NCBI GenBank assembly: GCA_021771675.1
Contig: JAETOP010000014.1
Coordinates: forward strand, 1 to 48,835
Source: Oscillospiraceae bacterium
GTDB lineage: Bacteria > Bacillota_A > Clostridia > Oscillospirales > Oscillospiraceae
Length of the DNA stretch: 48,835 nucleotides
Direction: 5' to 3'
Shown piece by piece: positions 33,252-40,717 of the stretch. Under the pieces are notes generated by a model, which made no database searches, was not told the origin of the DNA, and saw nothing but the letters and a program-made list of their open reading frames with translations. Positions within the stretch are counted from its first letter, which is position 1, and each line of letters opens with the position of its first letter. Made by a program: the position numbers and the translations under genes.

Positions 33252-33707
33252 TTACGATAGTTTGGAACTCAGGGTAACCGATTGAACTTCAAATCCACAG
33301 CTTTTGTAGAAGGCCACAGCCGCTTCGTTCTGAGGGTAGACACCAAGCTGCATCCCTGTACAGCCCAGCTGCCTGCCCAGGGCTCCCAGCTGCTCCATCA
33401 TGAATCTGCCGATGCCCTGTCTGCGGTGGGCCTGGGAAACGCCGAACTCATCGATGTACAGAACCCGGCGTTTGACCATCCCCGCCCAATCGTAGTCCCG
33501 GATGTTGATTGCGGCATAGCCAACCACCTTGCCGCCCTCCCGGGCCACGTAGAGGCTTTCCATCGCTTCCCGAAAGCGATCCAGTGTATAAAGTTCAGAG
33601 GGCATTTCATAAATATCCGGCCGCCAGAGCACATGGAGGCTGTGAACCTCCAGCGCCAGGGCGTTGACCTGCTGCCGGTCTTCATCCCTTGCTTTTTCAA
33701 AAATCAT
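33252..33707 (-). CDS. GNAT-family N-acetyltransferase (copy 1)
   Basis: A 151-residue acetyltransferase. The acetyl-CoA loop is RRQGIGRFMMEQL near residues 96-108, after the beta strand YIDEFGVSQAH; the C-terminal AVAFYKSCGFEV is the usual GNAT ending. The substrate is unknown. It begins MIFEKARDEDRQQVNALA, clearly similar to the next gene upstream (MVFEMAKEADFEAVNRLA), so the two are probably tandem duplicates. It is last in the T-box controlled transcript, with no terminator between it and tyrS. Confidence 0.86.
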   Translation of the reverse strand: MIFEKARDEDRQQVNALALEVHSLHVLWRPDIYEMPSELYTLDRFREAMESLYVAREGGKVVGYAAINIRDYDWAGMVKRRVLYIDEFGVSQAHRRQGIGRFMMEQLGALGRQLGCTGMQLGVYPQNEAAVAFYKSCGFEVQSVTLSSKLS

Positions 33708-33746
33708 ATTTTCACCACTTTCGGCTATTATCCCATTATGGAGCCG

Positions 33747-34217
33747 TCAGAAGGTCAATCCCATGGCATGGTTACGGACGTGCAGCCCACACCTTTCATA
33801 GAAGGCAATGGCTCTTTTGTTAGACGCATCCACGTTCAGCCGAAGCTCGGCGCATCCTTCCCTTTGGGCCAGCTCCTTCAACTCCTGCATCATCTGCTGT
33901 CCAATGCTGCGATTGCGAAGGGTTTCCTCAACGCCAAAATCATCCAGCTGCAAAATACTGCGCCGCCCGGAAACAGCGCTGTTCGTCTGCCAAAGGTAAA
34001 AGCGCATGAAGCCGACCACGTCCCCGTCGATTCTTGCCACATAAATGGTGGTTTGCTCCAGGGAATCCTCCTGAATAAATTTATGAAACCATTCCTTGGG
34101 GTAGGGTTCCATGCTCACATCCAAAGATTTATCCCACTGGGCATGCTGCACAAGCACCTGACGTGCCAGACGGTTTACCGCTTCAAAATCCGCTTCCTTT
34201 GCCATTTCAAAGACCAT
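33747..34217 (-). CDS. GNAT-family N-acetyltransferase (copy 2)
   Basis: A 156-residue acetyltransferase similar along its length to the downstream gene, with LDDFGVEETLRNRSIGQQMM in place of the usual RRxGIG loop (the basic pair is kept but Gly at the third position is Ser), and AIAFYERCGLHV at the end. The start at 34217 follows AGGTG at 6 bases. It lies 25 bases downstream of tyrS without a terminator, so it should be co-transcribed. The substrate is unknown. Confidence 0.86.
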   Translation of the reverse strand: MVFEMAKEADFEAVNRLARQVLVQHAQWDKSLDVSMEPYPKEWFHKFIQEDSLEQTTIYVARIDGDVVGFMRFYLWQTNSAVSGRRSILQLDDFGVEETLRNRSIGQQMMQELKELAQREGCAELRLNVDASNKRAIAFYERCGLHVRNHAMGLTF

Positions 34218-34242
34218 TGTGTTCACCTACCGGAATGAAGTT

Positions 34243-35463
34243 TTACGCCAGAACGGCCTTGTGGAAAATCTTTTTGCCCTTGCGGATTTTCACGCCCTCT
34301 TTCAGCATGGCCTCTGTCACCATAAAGGTGGGGGCGGGAACCTTCTCATCGTTCACCAGCACGCCTCCCTGGGTGACAAGGGTCCGGGCTTCCTTGTTGG
34401 AGGAGGCAAGCTTGCAGGCAACCATCAGGCTGAGAATGCCAATCTGACCATCGGTGAGCTGCTCCGGGGTAATTTCCGTGGTGGGCATATCGCCGTCGCC
34501 GCCGCCTACAAAGAGGGCTTTTGCCGCTGCCTGGGCCTTGGCGGCTTCTTCCTCGCCGTGAACCATCTTGGTCAGCTCGAAGGCCAGGATTTCCTTTGCC
34601 TGGTTGATCTTGGCGTCCTTCCAGCTGTCCATCTCGTTGATCTGCTCCAAAGGCAGGAAGGTGAGCATCCGGACGCACTTCATCACATCCGCATCGTCCA
34701 CATTCCGCCAGTACTGGTAGAATTCAAAGGGGCTGGTCTTATTGGCATCCAGCCACACGGCGTTTCCGGCGGTTTTGCCCATTTTCTTGCCCTGGGAATC
34801 GGTGAGCAGGGTGATGGTCATGCAGTGAGCGTCCTTGCCCAGCTTCTTGCGGATCAGCTCGGTGCCGCCCAGCATATTGCTCCACTGATCGTTGCCGCCG
34901 AACTGCATGTTGCAGTCATAGTGCTGGAACAGGTGGTAGAAGTCGTAGGACTGCATAATCATGTAGTTGAATTCCAGGAAGCTCAGGCCCTTCTCCATCC
35001 GCTGCTTATAGCAATCGGCCCGGAGCATGTTGTTCACGGAGAAGCAGGCGCCCACCTCCCGGAGCAGGTCCACATAGTTCAGGTTCAGCAGCCAGTCGGC
35101 ATTGTTGACCATCTGGGCCTTGCCCTCGCCGAACTCGATGAAGCGCTCCATCTGCTTTTTGAAGCAGGCGGCGTTGTGATCGATGTCCTCCTTGGTGAGC
35201 ATCTTGCGCATATCGGTGCGGCCGGAGGGGTCGCCGATCATGGTGGTGCCGCCGCCGATCAGGGCGATGGGCTTGTTGCCGGCCATTTGCAGCCGCTTCA
35301 TCAGGGTCAGCGCCATGAAGTGACCGGCGGTCAGGCTGTCGGCGGTGCAGTCAAAGCCAATGTAGAAGGTGGCTTTGCCGTTGTCGATCATCTCACGGAT
35401 TTCTTCCTCGTTGGTCACCTGGGCAATCAGGCCCCGGGCGACCAGTTCATCATAGATTTTCAT
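34243..35463 (-). CDS. tyrS: Tyrosine--tRNA ligase
   Basis: A 406-residue class I synthetase. The HIGH-type motif is FDCTADSLTAGHFMAL near residues 38-53, the tyrosine pocket includes YDFYHLFQHYDCNMQFGGNDQW, and the KMSKS-type motif is KMGKTAGNAV near 230. A C-terminal S4 RNA-binding domain (about 335-400) ends in KIRKGKKIFHKAVLA. The SD AAAGGAAAAG precedes the ATG. It is co-transcribed with the M28-type peptidase upstream (15-base gap) from a promoter followed by a tyrosine-specific T-box at 36601-36862, the expected control for this gene. Confidence 0.96.
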   Translation of the reverse strand: MKIYDELVARGLIAQVTNEEEIREMIDNGKATFYIGFDCTADSLTAGHFMALTLMKRLQMAGNKPIALIGGGTTMIGDPSGRTDMRKMLTKEDIDHNAACFKKQMERFIEFGEGKAQMVNNADWLLNLNYVDLLREVGACFSVNNMLRADCYKQRMEKGLSFLEFNYMIMQSYDFYHLFQHYDCNMQFGGNDQWSNMLGGTELIRKKLGKDAHCMTITLLTDSQGKKMGKTAGNAVWLDANKTSPFEFYQYWRNVDDADVMKCVRMLTFLPLEQINEMDSWKDAKINQAKEILAFELTKMVHGEEEAAKAQAAAKALFVGGGDGDMPTTEITPEQLTDGQIGILSLMVACKLASSNKEARTLVTQGGVLVNDEKVPAPTFMVTEAMLKEGVKIRKGKKIFHKAVLA

Positions 35464-35478
35464 ACTGCTTTTCCTTTC

Positions 35479-36408
35479 TTATTGCGCTGCGCTGCCGCTA
35501 ATCAGGGTTATCAGAGCGGCACGCAGAATATTGATGTTGGTTTCCTCCAGGATGGTATCCTTTGGTGTGTGAATTCTTCCCAGATACAGGCCCATTTTTC
35601 CCCGTTTCAGAGCGCAGATACCCACGCCATAGGGGAAATTGGCCTGGTCGGAGGGATAGACAGAAAAACCCTTGGAGCGAAGATTGATGCTTTTCTTCCC
35701 CAGCTGTCCCACAATTTTTTCCAGAGCCGCCATCCCTTCCCCGTCCTTTTTCAGTTTGGAGGTTGGGAAGAGGTAAAGATAATCCCCCTCCCCCACGCAG
35801 TCCAGATTCAAAACCAGCTGAGAATTGGACGCCTTTTTGTGAGCCTTCCGATAGGAGGCGGAACCGATCAGGCCCAGCTCCTCCAGGTCAAATAAGACAA
35901 AGCACACCTTTTCCCGCTCCCTTTCCGGGAGAGCTTTCGCAATTTCCAGCACTGCAATCACGCCGGAGGAATTATCATTGACGTTGCTCTTGTTTGCGGG
36001 GCCCGCCAGCATCAGCCACAGGAGCAGCAGCAGAACCGCATCCGCTGTCAACATTCCTGCCTGTGGGTCTTTTGTAAAATACCCCACAGCTGCGGAAATC
36101 AGCCCCATCGGGATAATCAGCATCAGCGCAATGACCAGCTGATAGCCAAGAAAGCCCCAGAAATTGCAGGGGGTGATCAGATTGGGCACAATCATCCGGG
36201 CGCAGGTGTCATAGTGAGCCGTCAGGAGGTATTTTGCCTTTTCCGGGTCGCCGATGACCAGGTTCCGGCTTCTGAGACTCCCCTTTTCCACCCTGGTCTC
36301 ATAGCCAAGACCCTGGGCATAGCTTGCAATTGTGTCCCGGAACGCCTGCTTCTGCGCCTTGGATTTTCGCACCGGAAATTCTTTCAGGATGTCCATTGGT
36401 TTTTCCAT
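35479..36408 (-). CDS. Membrane-anchored M28-family metallopeptidase
   Basis: A 309-residue zinc peptidase-like protein. The start at 36408 (MEKPMDILKEFPVRK) has AAGGAAAG upstream. The zinc-site motifs of M28 aminopeptidases are visible: TAHYDTC (His and Asp near 70), VNDNSSGVIAVLE (Asp), FVLFDLEELGLIGS (Glu pair) and LVLNLDCVGEGD (Asp). Two hydrophobic helices are inserted between the first and second motifs (VIALMLIIPMGLISAAVGYF and AVLLLLLWLMLAGPA), so the catalytic domain is split by a membrane hairpin. It lies between a tyrosine T-box and tyrS, so it is made when charged tRNA-Tyr is low; a role in releasing tyrosine from peptides is inference. Confidence 0.85.
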   Translation of the reverse strand: MEKPMDILKEFPVRKSKAQKQAFRDTIASYAQGLGYETRVEKGSLRSRNLVIGDPEKAKYLLTAHYDTCARMIVPNLITPCNFWGFLGYQLVIALMLIIPMGLISAAVGYFTKDPQAGMLTADAVLLLLLWLMLAGPANKSNVNDNSSGVIAVLEIAKALPEREREKVCFVLFDLEELGLIGSASYRKAHKKASNSQLVLNLDCVGEGDYLYLFPTSKLKKDGEGMAALEKIVGQLGKKSINLRSKGFSVYPSDQANFPYGVGICALKRGKMGLYLGRIHTPKDTILEETNINILRAALITLISGSAAQ

Positions 36409-36426
36409 TCTCTTTCCTTCTTTCAA

Positions 36427-36591
36427 TAGGCATCCTCTAAAAACTACTTTTTGATGGTTTGAGCCAGAGATTTTGTTCTGACAAAAGTTTTGAAAATACC
36501 GAAATACTTTGTGTATTGCGGTGTTTTCAAAATGAATTGTCAGGGCAAAAGATCCGCTCAAACCGCAAAAGGGTAGTTTTTTGAGGTGCTA
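36427..36591. repeat. 165-nt palindromic element (MITE-like) in the tyrS leader
   Basis: Ends TAGGCATCCTC and GAGGTGCTA. Pairing continues through AAAAACTAC against GTAGTTTTTT, GGTTTGAGC against GCTCAAACC, CTGACA against TGTCAG, to TTTTGAAAATACCG against CGGTGTTTTCAAAA at the top. It lies after the T-box terminator and 6-20 bases before the peptidase SD, so the mRNA would carry a long hairpin right before its first gene. It carries no ORF. Confidence 0.75.
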
Positions 36592-36600
36592 AATAAATAA

Positions 36601-36862
36601 ACGCCCACTGTCCAAATGGACAGAGGGCGCTTCAAATGCACGGTACCACCTCTGGTTCGACCAAGCCTCACGACTTGATCCTCAGGCCGTCTGACAACGG
36701 CTCTCGCTGTACCGGGCGAACCCGTCCTTCCCTACTCCTTCTTTCAGGAAAGCCACTCCGGGAGGTATTTCGGCGTTTTTTCCCACTGCCTTGCACCAGC
36801 CGGCAGCTCTCTGGGGGAAGGTAAACACCTACTTCATCCCATCAATGTGTTGTAATACTCTT
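36601..36862 (-). promoter_or_regulatory. Tyrosine T-box riboswitch
   Basis: The minus strand shows the T-box core GGTGGTACCGTGC (36650-36638), followed by a terminator whose arms are GCGCCCTCTGTCC and GGACAGTGGGCGT (36630-36601). Upstream, stem I features appear: AGAGAG and GGTGCAAGGCAG (distal loop region). The specifier loop reads GAAATACC with UAC (Tyr) at 36767-36765. The UGGU of the T-box pairs with the ACCA end expected for tRNA-Tyr. It therefore senses uncharged tRNA-Tyr and controls peptidase, tyrS and probably both GNAT genes. Confidence 0.92.
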
Positions 36863-36865
36863 CAT

Positions 36866-36894
36866 ATCCTAGCAAATTCTTTTCTGTTTGTCAA
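36866..36894 (-). promoter_or_regulatory. Promoter of the T-box operon
   Basis: TTGACA (36894-36889), a 17-base spacer and TAGGAT (36871-36866) on the minus strand, starting only a few bases after the recN stop codon. Confidence 0.7.
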
Positions 36895-36897
36895 GGA

Positions 36898-38556
36898 TCA
36901 TTTTTCGTGCCAGTTCAGCATTTCCTCGGCGCTTTTCAGGGTGGTCTCCGTGATCTGAGCGCCGCCGATGATTCGGGCCAGCTCCCGCTTCCGTCCCTCC
37001 AAATCCAATGGGGTGACGGAGGTAAAGGTTCTGCCCTCCCGCTCCGTTTTGGAAATCAGCATATGGGTATCGGCCATGGCCGCCATCTGGGGCAGGTGGG
37101 TAACGCAGAGCACCTGCTTGTGCCGGGCCAGCTTATGAAGCTTTTCAGCCACCTTCTGCGCCGCCCGCCCGGAGACGCCGGTATCCACCTCGTCAAAAAT
37201 CAGGGTCCCGATCTGGTCCTTCTCTGCCAACACATTTTTCATGGACAGCATGATTCTGGCCAGCTCGCCGCCGGAGGCCACCTTGCTCATGGGCTTGGGT
37301 GCCTCACCGGCGTTGGCAGACATGTAGAACGCCACCGTATCCGCCCCGTTGGGAGACAGCTCCTGCTCTCCAAAACAGCACTGAAACTGCACCCGGGGCA
37401 TGTCCAGCTGGGTCAGCTCCGTGAGGATGCGCTGGGACATAACTTCTGCATTCTCCTTCCGGTTCTGCCGGAGCTTCAGCGCTTCCTCCCAGGCCTCCTT
37501 CTCCGCCTTTTTCAGCTTCCCTTTCAGGCGCTCCAGGTGGTCGTCGGCAAATTCAATATCGTCCAGCTCCTTCCGGGCCTTTTCCAGGTAGTCCAGAATG
37601 TCAGCGCAGGTAACGCCGTATTTCTTCCGGAGCCGGTGAATCACATCCAGCCGGGACTCGATCTGCTCCAGCTCGTCGGCGGAGTAGCTCAGATCGTCCC
37701 GGGCGTCCTTCACTTCCTCGGCCACGTCCCGCACCTGGTACATCAGGTCGGTGACCCGCTCGTGGAAGGAGGAAAAATTGTCGCTGAACCGGGAGAGCCT
37801 CCCCAGGGCGTGCTCTGCCTGGGCCAACAGCCCGGAAGCGCCCTCGGATTCCTCTCCGCCGTAGAGGGATTCCACCGCCTCGTCCAACCCCTGGGAGAGC
37901 TTTTCGGCATTTTGAAGCAGCTTGCGCCGCTCCTCCAGCGCCTCATCCTCCCCGGGCTCCAGGTCGGCCTTTTCGATCTCGGCGATTTGATATTTCAGGG
38001 TCTCCATCCGGCGCAGCTTCTCTCCCTCGTCCATGGTCATGCGCTGGATTTCCCGGCGAAGCGCCGCCACGGCCTCATACTTCTGCTGATAGGTCTGGCG
38101 CAGGGCCTGATTGGCGGAGAAGTCGTCCAGAAAGATCAGGTGGTTGTCCTCGTCGAACAGCTGGGCAGAGTCATGCTGGCCGTGGATGTTGATGAGCTGA
38201 ATACCCAGCTTTCGCAGAATCGCCACGGAAACCAGAGCGCCATTCACCCGGCATACATTTTTTCCATCCAGGAAAATATCCCGCTGGATCACCGTCTCCT
38301 GGTCGTATTCCACCCCGTTTTCCGCAAACCAGCTGCATTGGGGCACCTGGGTGAACACAGCCCGGACAGAGGCCTTGTTAGCCCCGGTGCGGATCATATC
38401 CCGGTAGGCCCGCTCCCCCAGAATGGCGGAAATGGCGTCGATGACAATGGACTTACCGGCGCCGGTCTCACCGGTGAGCACGTTGAAGCCGCTGTCGAAG
38501 GAAATATCCGCACTTTCTATTACCGCGATATTTTCAATATGCAGAAGACTCAGCAC
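36898..38556 (-). CDS. recN: DNA repair protein RecN
   Basis: A 552-residue SMC-like ATPase that acts early in double-strand break repair. It has Walker A GETGAGKSIV near residue 30, the IHGQHDSAQLFD segment, a long coiled-coil middle (about 150-360), then the ABC signature VASGGELARIMLS and Walker B TLIFDEVDTGVSG near the C-terminus. GTG start at 38556 with GGAGG 7 bases upstream. It is last in the OLE-dxs operon, following argR by 18 bases, the usual argR-recN order of Firmicutes. Confidence 0.96.
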   Translation of the reverse strand: MLSLLHIENIAVIESADISFDSGFNVLTGETGAGKSIVIDAISAILGERAYRDMIRTGANKASVRAVFTQVPQCSWFAENGVEYDQETVIQRDIFLDGKNVCRVNGALVSVAILRKLGIQLINIHGQHDSAQLFDEDNHLIFLDDFSANQALRQTYQQKYEAVAALRREIQRMTMDEGEKLRRMETLKYQIAEIEKADLEPGEDEALEERRKLLQNAEKLSQGLDEAVESLYGGEESEGASGLLAQAEHALGRLSRFSDNFSSFHERVTDLMYQVRDVAEEVKDARDDLSYSADELEQIESRLDVIHRLRKKYGVTCADILDYLEKARKELDDIEFADDHLERLKGKLKKAEKEAWEEALKLRQNRKENAEVMSQRILTELTQLDMPRVQFQCCFGEQELSPNGADTVAFYMSANAGEAPKPMSKVASGGELARIMLSMKNVLAEKDQIGTLIFDEVDTGVSGRAAQKVAEKLHKLARHKQVLCVTHLPQMAAMADTHMLISKTEREGRTFTSVTPLDLEGRKRELARIIGGAQITETTLKSAEEMLNWHEK

Positions 38557-38574
38557 GGTCTGCCCTCCTCGGAA

Positions 38575-39030
38575 TTACAAATTCATCATGCTTCTGATTT
38601 CCCCGCAGAAGGCGGCGGCGGAATTGTTATCCCGCATAATGGCCACCACCGTATCGTCACCGGCCAGGGTTCCCAATATCACGCTGCGGCTCATGGCATC
38701 CAGGGCGGAAGCCGCCGCATTGGCAAAGCCGGGCAGGGTGTGAATCACAACAATGTTCTGCGCATAGTCAAAGCTTGTGACACAATCCTTAAAAATAGAG
38801 TTGAGCCGGTTGGAAAAGGTGTTGGACGCCTCCCGGGAAGGGGCGCTGTAGCGGTAGGTTCCGAGGCTGGTCAGTTCCTTGACAATGCGAAGCTCCTTGA
38901 TATCCCTGGAAATGGTGGCCTGGGTGCCGGAAAAACCGGCATTCTGGAGCTCCTGAAGCAGCTGTTCCTGGGTTTCGATGTTTGAAGTGGAAATAATCTC
39001 CATAATCTTTGCCTGACGCTTTGACTTCAC
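38575..39030 (-). CDS. argR: Arginine repressor ArgR/AhrC
   Basis: A 151-residue arginine-sensing repressor. The N-terminal winged helix has QEQLLQELQNAGFSGTQATISRDIKELRIVK; the C-terminal hexamerisation and arginine-binding domain has GTLAGDDTVVAIMRD. It probably starts at GTG 39030. It is placed between nadK and recN as in many Firmicutes, a position kept by synteny rather than by shared function. No arg genes are in the window. Confidence 0.93.
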   Translation of the reverse strand: MKSKRQAKIMEIISTSNIETQEQLLQELQNAGFSGTQATISRDIKELRIVKELTSLGTYRYSAPSREASNTFSNRLNSIFKDCVTSFDYAQNIVVIHTLPGFANAAASALDAMSRSVILGTLAGDDTVVAIMRDNNSAAAFCGEIRSMMNL

Positions 39031-39041
39031 GCTGCCGCCAC

Positions 39042-39905
39042 CTACCCTCTGCGGAATTTCGTATTGACCACATCGTAGAAGCTGCGGTCATTGAGCCGAA
39101 TCAGTCTTGTTTCCAATTTCGATTTTCTGATGGTGACCACGTCGCCCATATTCAGCCGGAGGGTCTTGCCCCCGTCCACGGACAGATAGGCGCTTCTCCT
39201 GGAATTACTGGTCATGCCCACGGAAATCACCCGTTTGCCGGAGGCTACAATGCTCCGGCTGGCCACATCATGGGAGCAGATAGGAGTAATGATGATCCCG
39301 TCGGCCTCAGGCTCCACAATGGGGCCGCCGGCGGAGAGACTGTAGGCCGTGGAGCCGGTGGGCGTGGCAATAATGACGCCGTCACCGCCGCACTCCATGG
39401 CCTGAACGCCGTCACATTTCACCGCCAGGTGGACAATCCGGGCCACGGCTCCCTTGGTGACCACGGCGTCGTTGAGACAGATGTCGTGAAAGATGATCTC
39501 CCGATCCCGCTGGACGATCACATCCAGCATCATCCGGCTGTCGATCCGGTATTTTCCGGCGGCCAGCAGCCTGAGCTTATCCAGCTCCGAGCTTTCCAGC
39601 TCCGCCATAAAGCCCATAGTGCCGATGTTCACCCCCAGAAGGGGCAAGCCCCGTTTGGTGGCCGCCTTGGCCATATGGAGAATGGTGCCGTCGCCGCCGA
39701 AGCAGATCACCAGCTCCGCATTGCCCAGCTCCCGGTCAAGGCGGGAAAAGTGAATGTCCCGGGGCAGCTCACAGCTGTGATCTACCTCGAAGGGCAGGCA
39801 GACCTTCACCTGAAACCCTGCCTCCTTCAAAATCTGCATGGCGCTGCGGAGGGTATGGAAATTTTTATCCCGGTAGGGATTGGGGGTCAGTATCAAATTC
39901 TTCAT
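39042..39905 (-). CDS. nadK: NAD kinase
   Basis: A 287-residue enzyme that phosphorylates NAD to NADP. The signature GGDGT lies in VICFGGDGTILHMA near residue 68, followed by LLGVNIGTMGFMAEL, and the second conserved region TPTGSTAYSLSAGGPIV near 180. It overlaps the tlyA end by four bases (ATGA). The order tlyA-nadK-argR-recN is conserved across Firmicutes. Confidence 0.96.
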   Translation of the reverse strand: MKNLILTPNPYRDKNFHTLRSAMQILKEAGFQVKVCLPFEVDHSCELPRDIHFSRLDRELGNAELVICFGGDGTILHMAKAATKRGLPLLGVNIGTMGFMAELESSELDKLRLLAAGKYRIDSRMMLDVIVQRDREIIFHDICLNDAVVTKGAVARIVHLAVKCDGVQAMECGGDGVIIATPTGSTAYSLSAGGPIVEPEADGIIITPICSHDVASRSIVASGKRVISVGMTSNSRRSAYLSVDGGKTLRLNMGDVVTIRKSKLETRLIRLNDRSFYDVVNTKFRRG

Positions 39906-40717
39906 CGCTCCGCTCCTTGATCCAGGGTTCGGTGGGCCTGTGCGACCACCTGGGCCGTCTGCGGGTATTCTTCCGGTAAATCCTCCAAGCTCAAATGACC
40001 CAAAAATTCAATATTTCCCTCCGGCCCTTTTACCGGAGAAAAGGTCAGCCCCAGAATATGAAAGCCCAGCTCATGGGCCAGGGCCACAAACTGATCCAGA
40101 ACCTCCTGATGGGTCTGAGGGTCCCGAACCACACCCTTCTTACCCACCTTGTCCTTCCCCGCCTCAAACTGGGGCTTGATCAGGCAGAGCACCTGACCGG
40201 TGGGCTTCAACAGGGCTTTGATGGCGGGAAGAACGATTTTCAGTGAAATAAAGCTTACATCCACCACCGACAAATCCAGGGGCTCTCCCAGCTGCTCAGG
40301 GGTGACATAGCGGATGTTGGTGCGCTCCATCACCACCACCCGGGGGTCGGAACGAATTTTCCAATCCAGCTGACCGTAGCCCACGTCGATGGCGAATACC
40401 TTCCTGGCCCCCTGCTGCAAAAGGCAGTCCGTAAAGCCGCCGGTGGAAGCGCCGGAATCCGAGCAGACAAATCCCTCCGGCTTTACGCCGAAGTCCCGCA
40501 GGGCCTTTTCCAGCTTCAGGCCGCCCCGGCTGACATAGGGGCACACCGCTCCCCGCACCTCGATGCCGACGGTTTCTTCGTAGGAAATGCCAGGCTTATC
40601 CGCTTTCTGACCGTTCACATAGACAAGGCCGCTCATGATAATTGCCTGGGCCTTGGAGCGGCTGTCCGCATAGCCCAAATCAGTCAGCAGCACATCCAGT
40701 CTTTTTTTATTTTTCAT
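39902..40717 (-). CDS. tlyA: TlyA-family rRNA 2'-O-methyltransferase
   Basis: A 271-residue protein often labelled hemolysin A. An N-terminal S4 RNA-binding domain (MKNKKRLDVLLTDLGYADSRSKA) precedes an FtsJ-like SAM-binding domain with SDSGASTGGFTDCLLQQGA near residue 82 and the catalytic-site lysine region LIKPQFEAGKD near 184. In actinobacteria it methylates 16S and 23S rRNA at cytidine 2'-O; short Firmicutes forms probably act on one or both. Its start overlaps dxs by 11 bases. Confidence 0.93.
   Translation of the reverse strand: MKNKKRLDVLLTDLGYADSRSKAQAIIMSGLVYVNGQKADKPGISYEETVGIEVRGAVCPYVSRGGLKLEKALRDFGVKPEGFVCSDSGASTGGFTDCLLQQGARKVFAIDVGYGQLDWKIRSDPRVVVMERTNIRYVTPEQLGEPLDLSVVDVSFISLKIVLPAIKALLKPTGQVLCLIKPQFEAGKDKVGKKGVVRDPQTHQEVLDQFVALAHELGFHILGLTFSPVKGPEGNIEFLGHLSLEDLPEEYPQTAQVVAQAHRTLDQGAER

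Noticed and set aside
34219..35895. 558-codon plus-strand open frame
   Set aside because: Antisense of tyrS and the peptidase gene.
36907..38985. 692-codon plus-strand open frame
   Set aside because: Antisense of recN and argR; His/Gly/Leu-rich composition typical of shadow frames.
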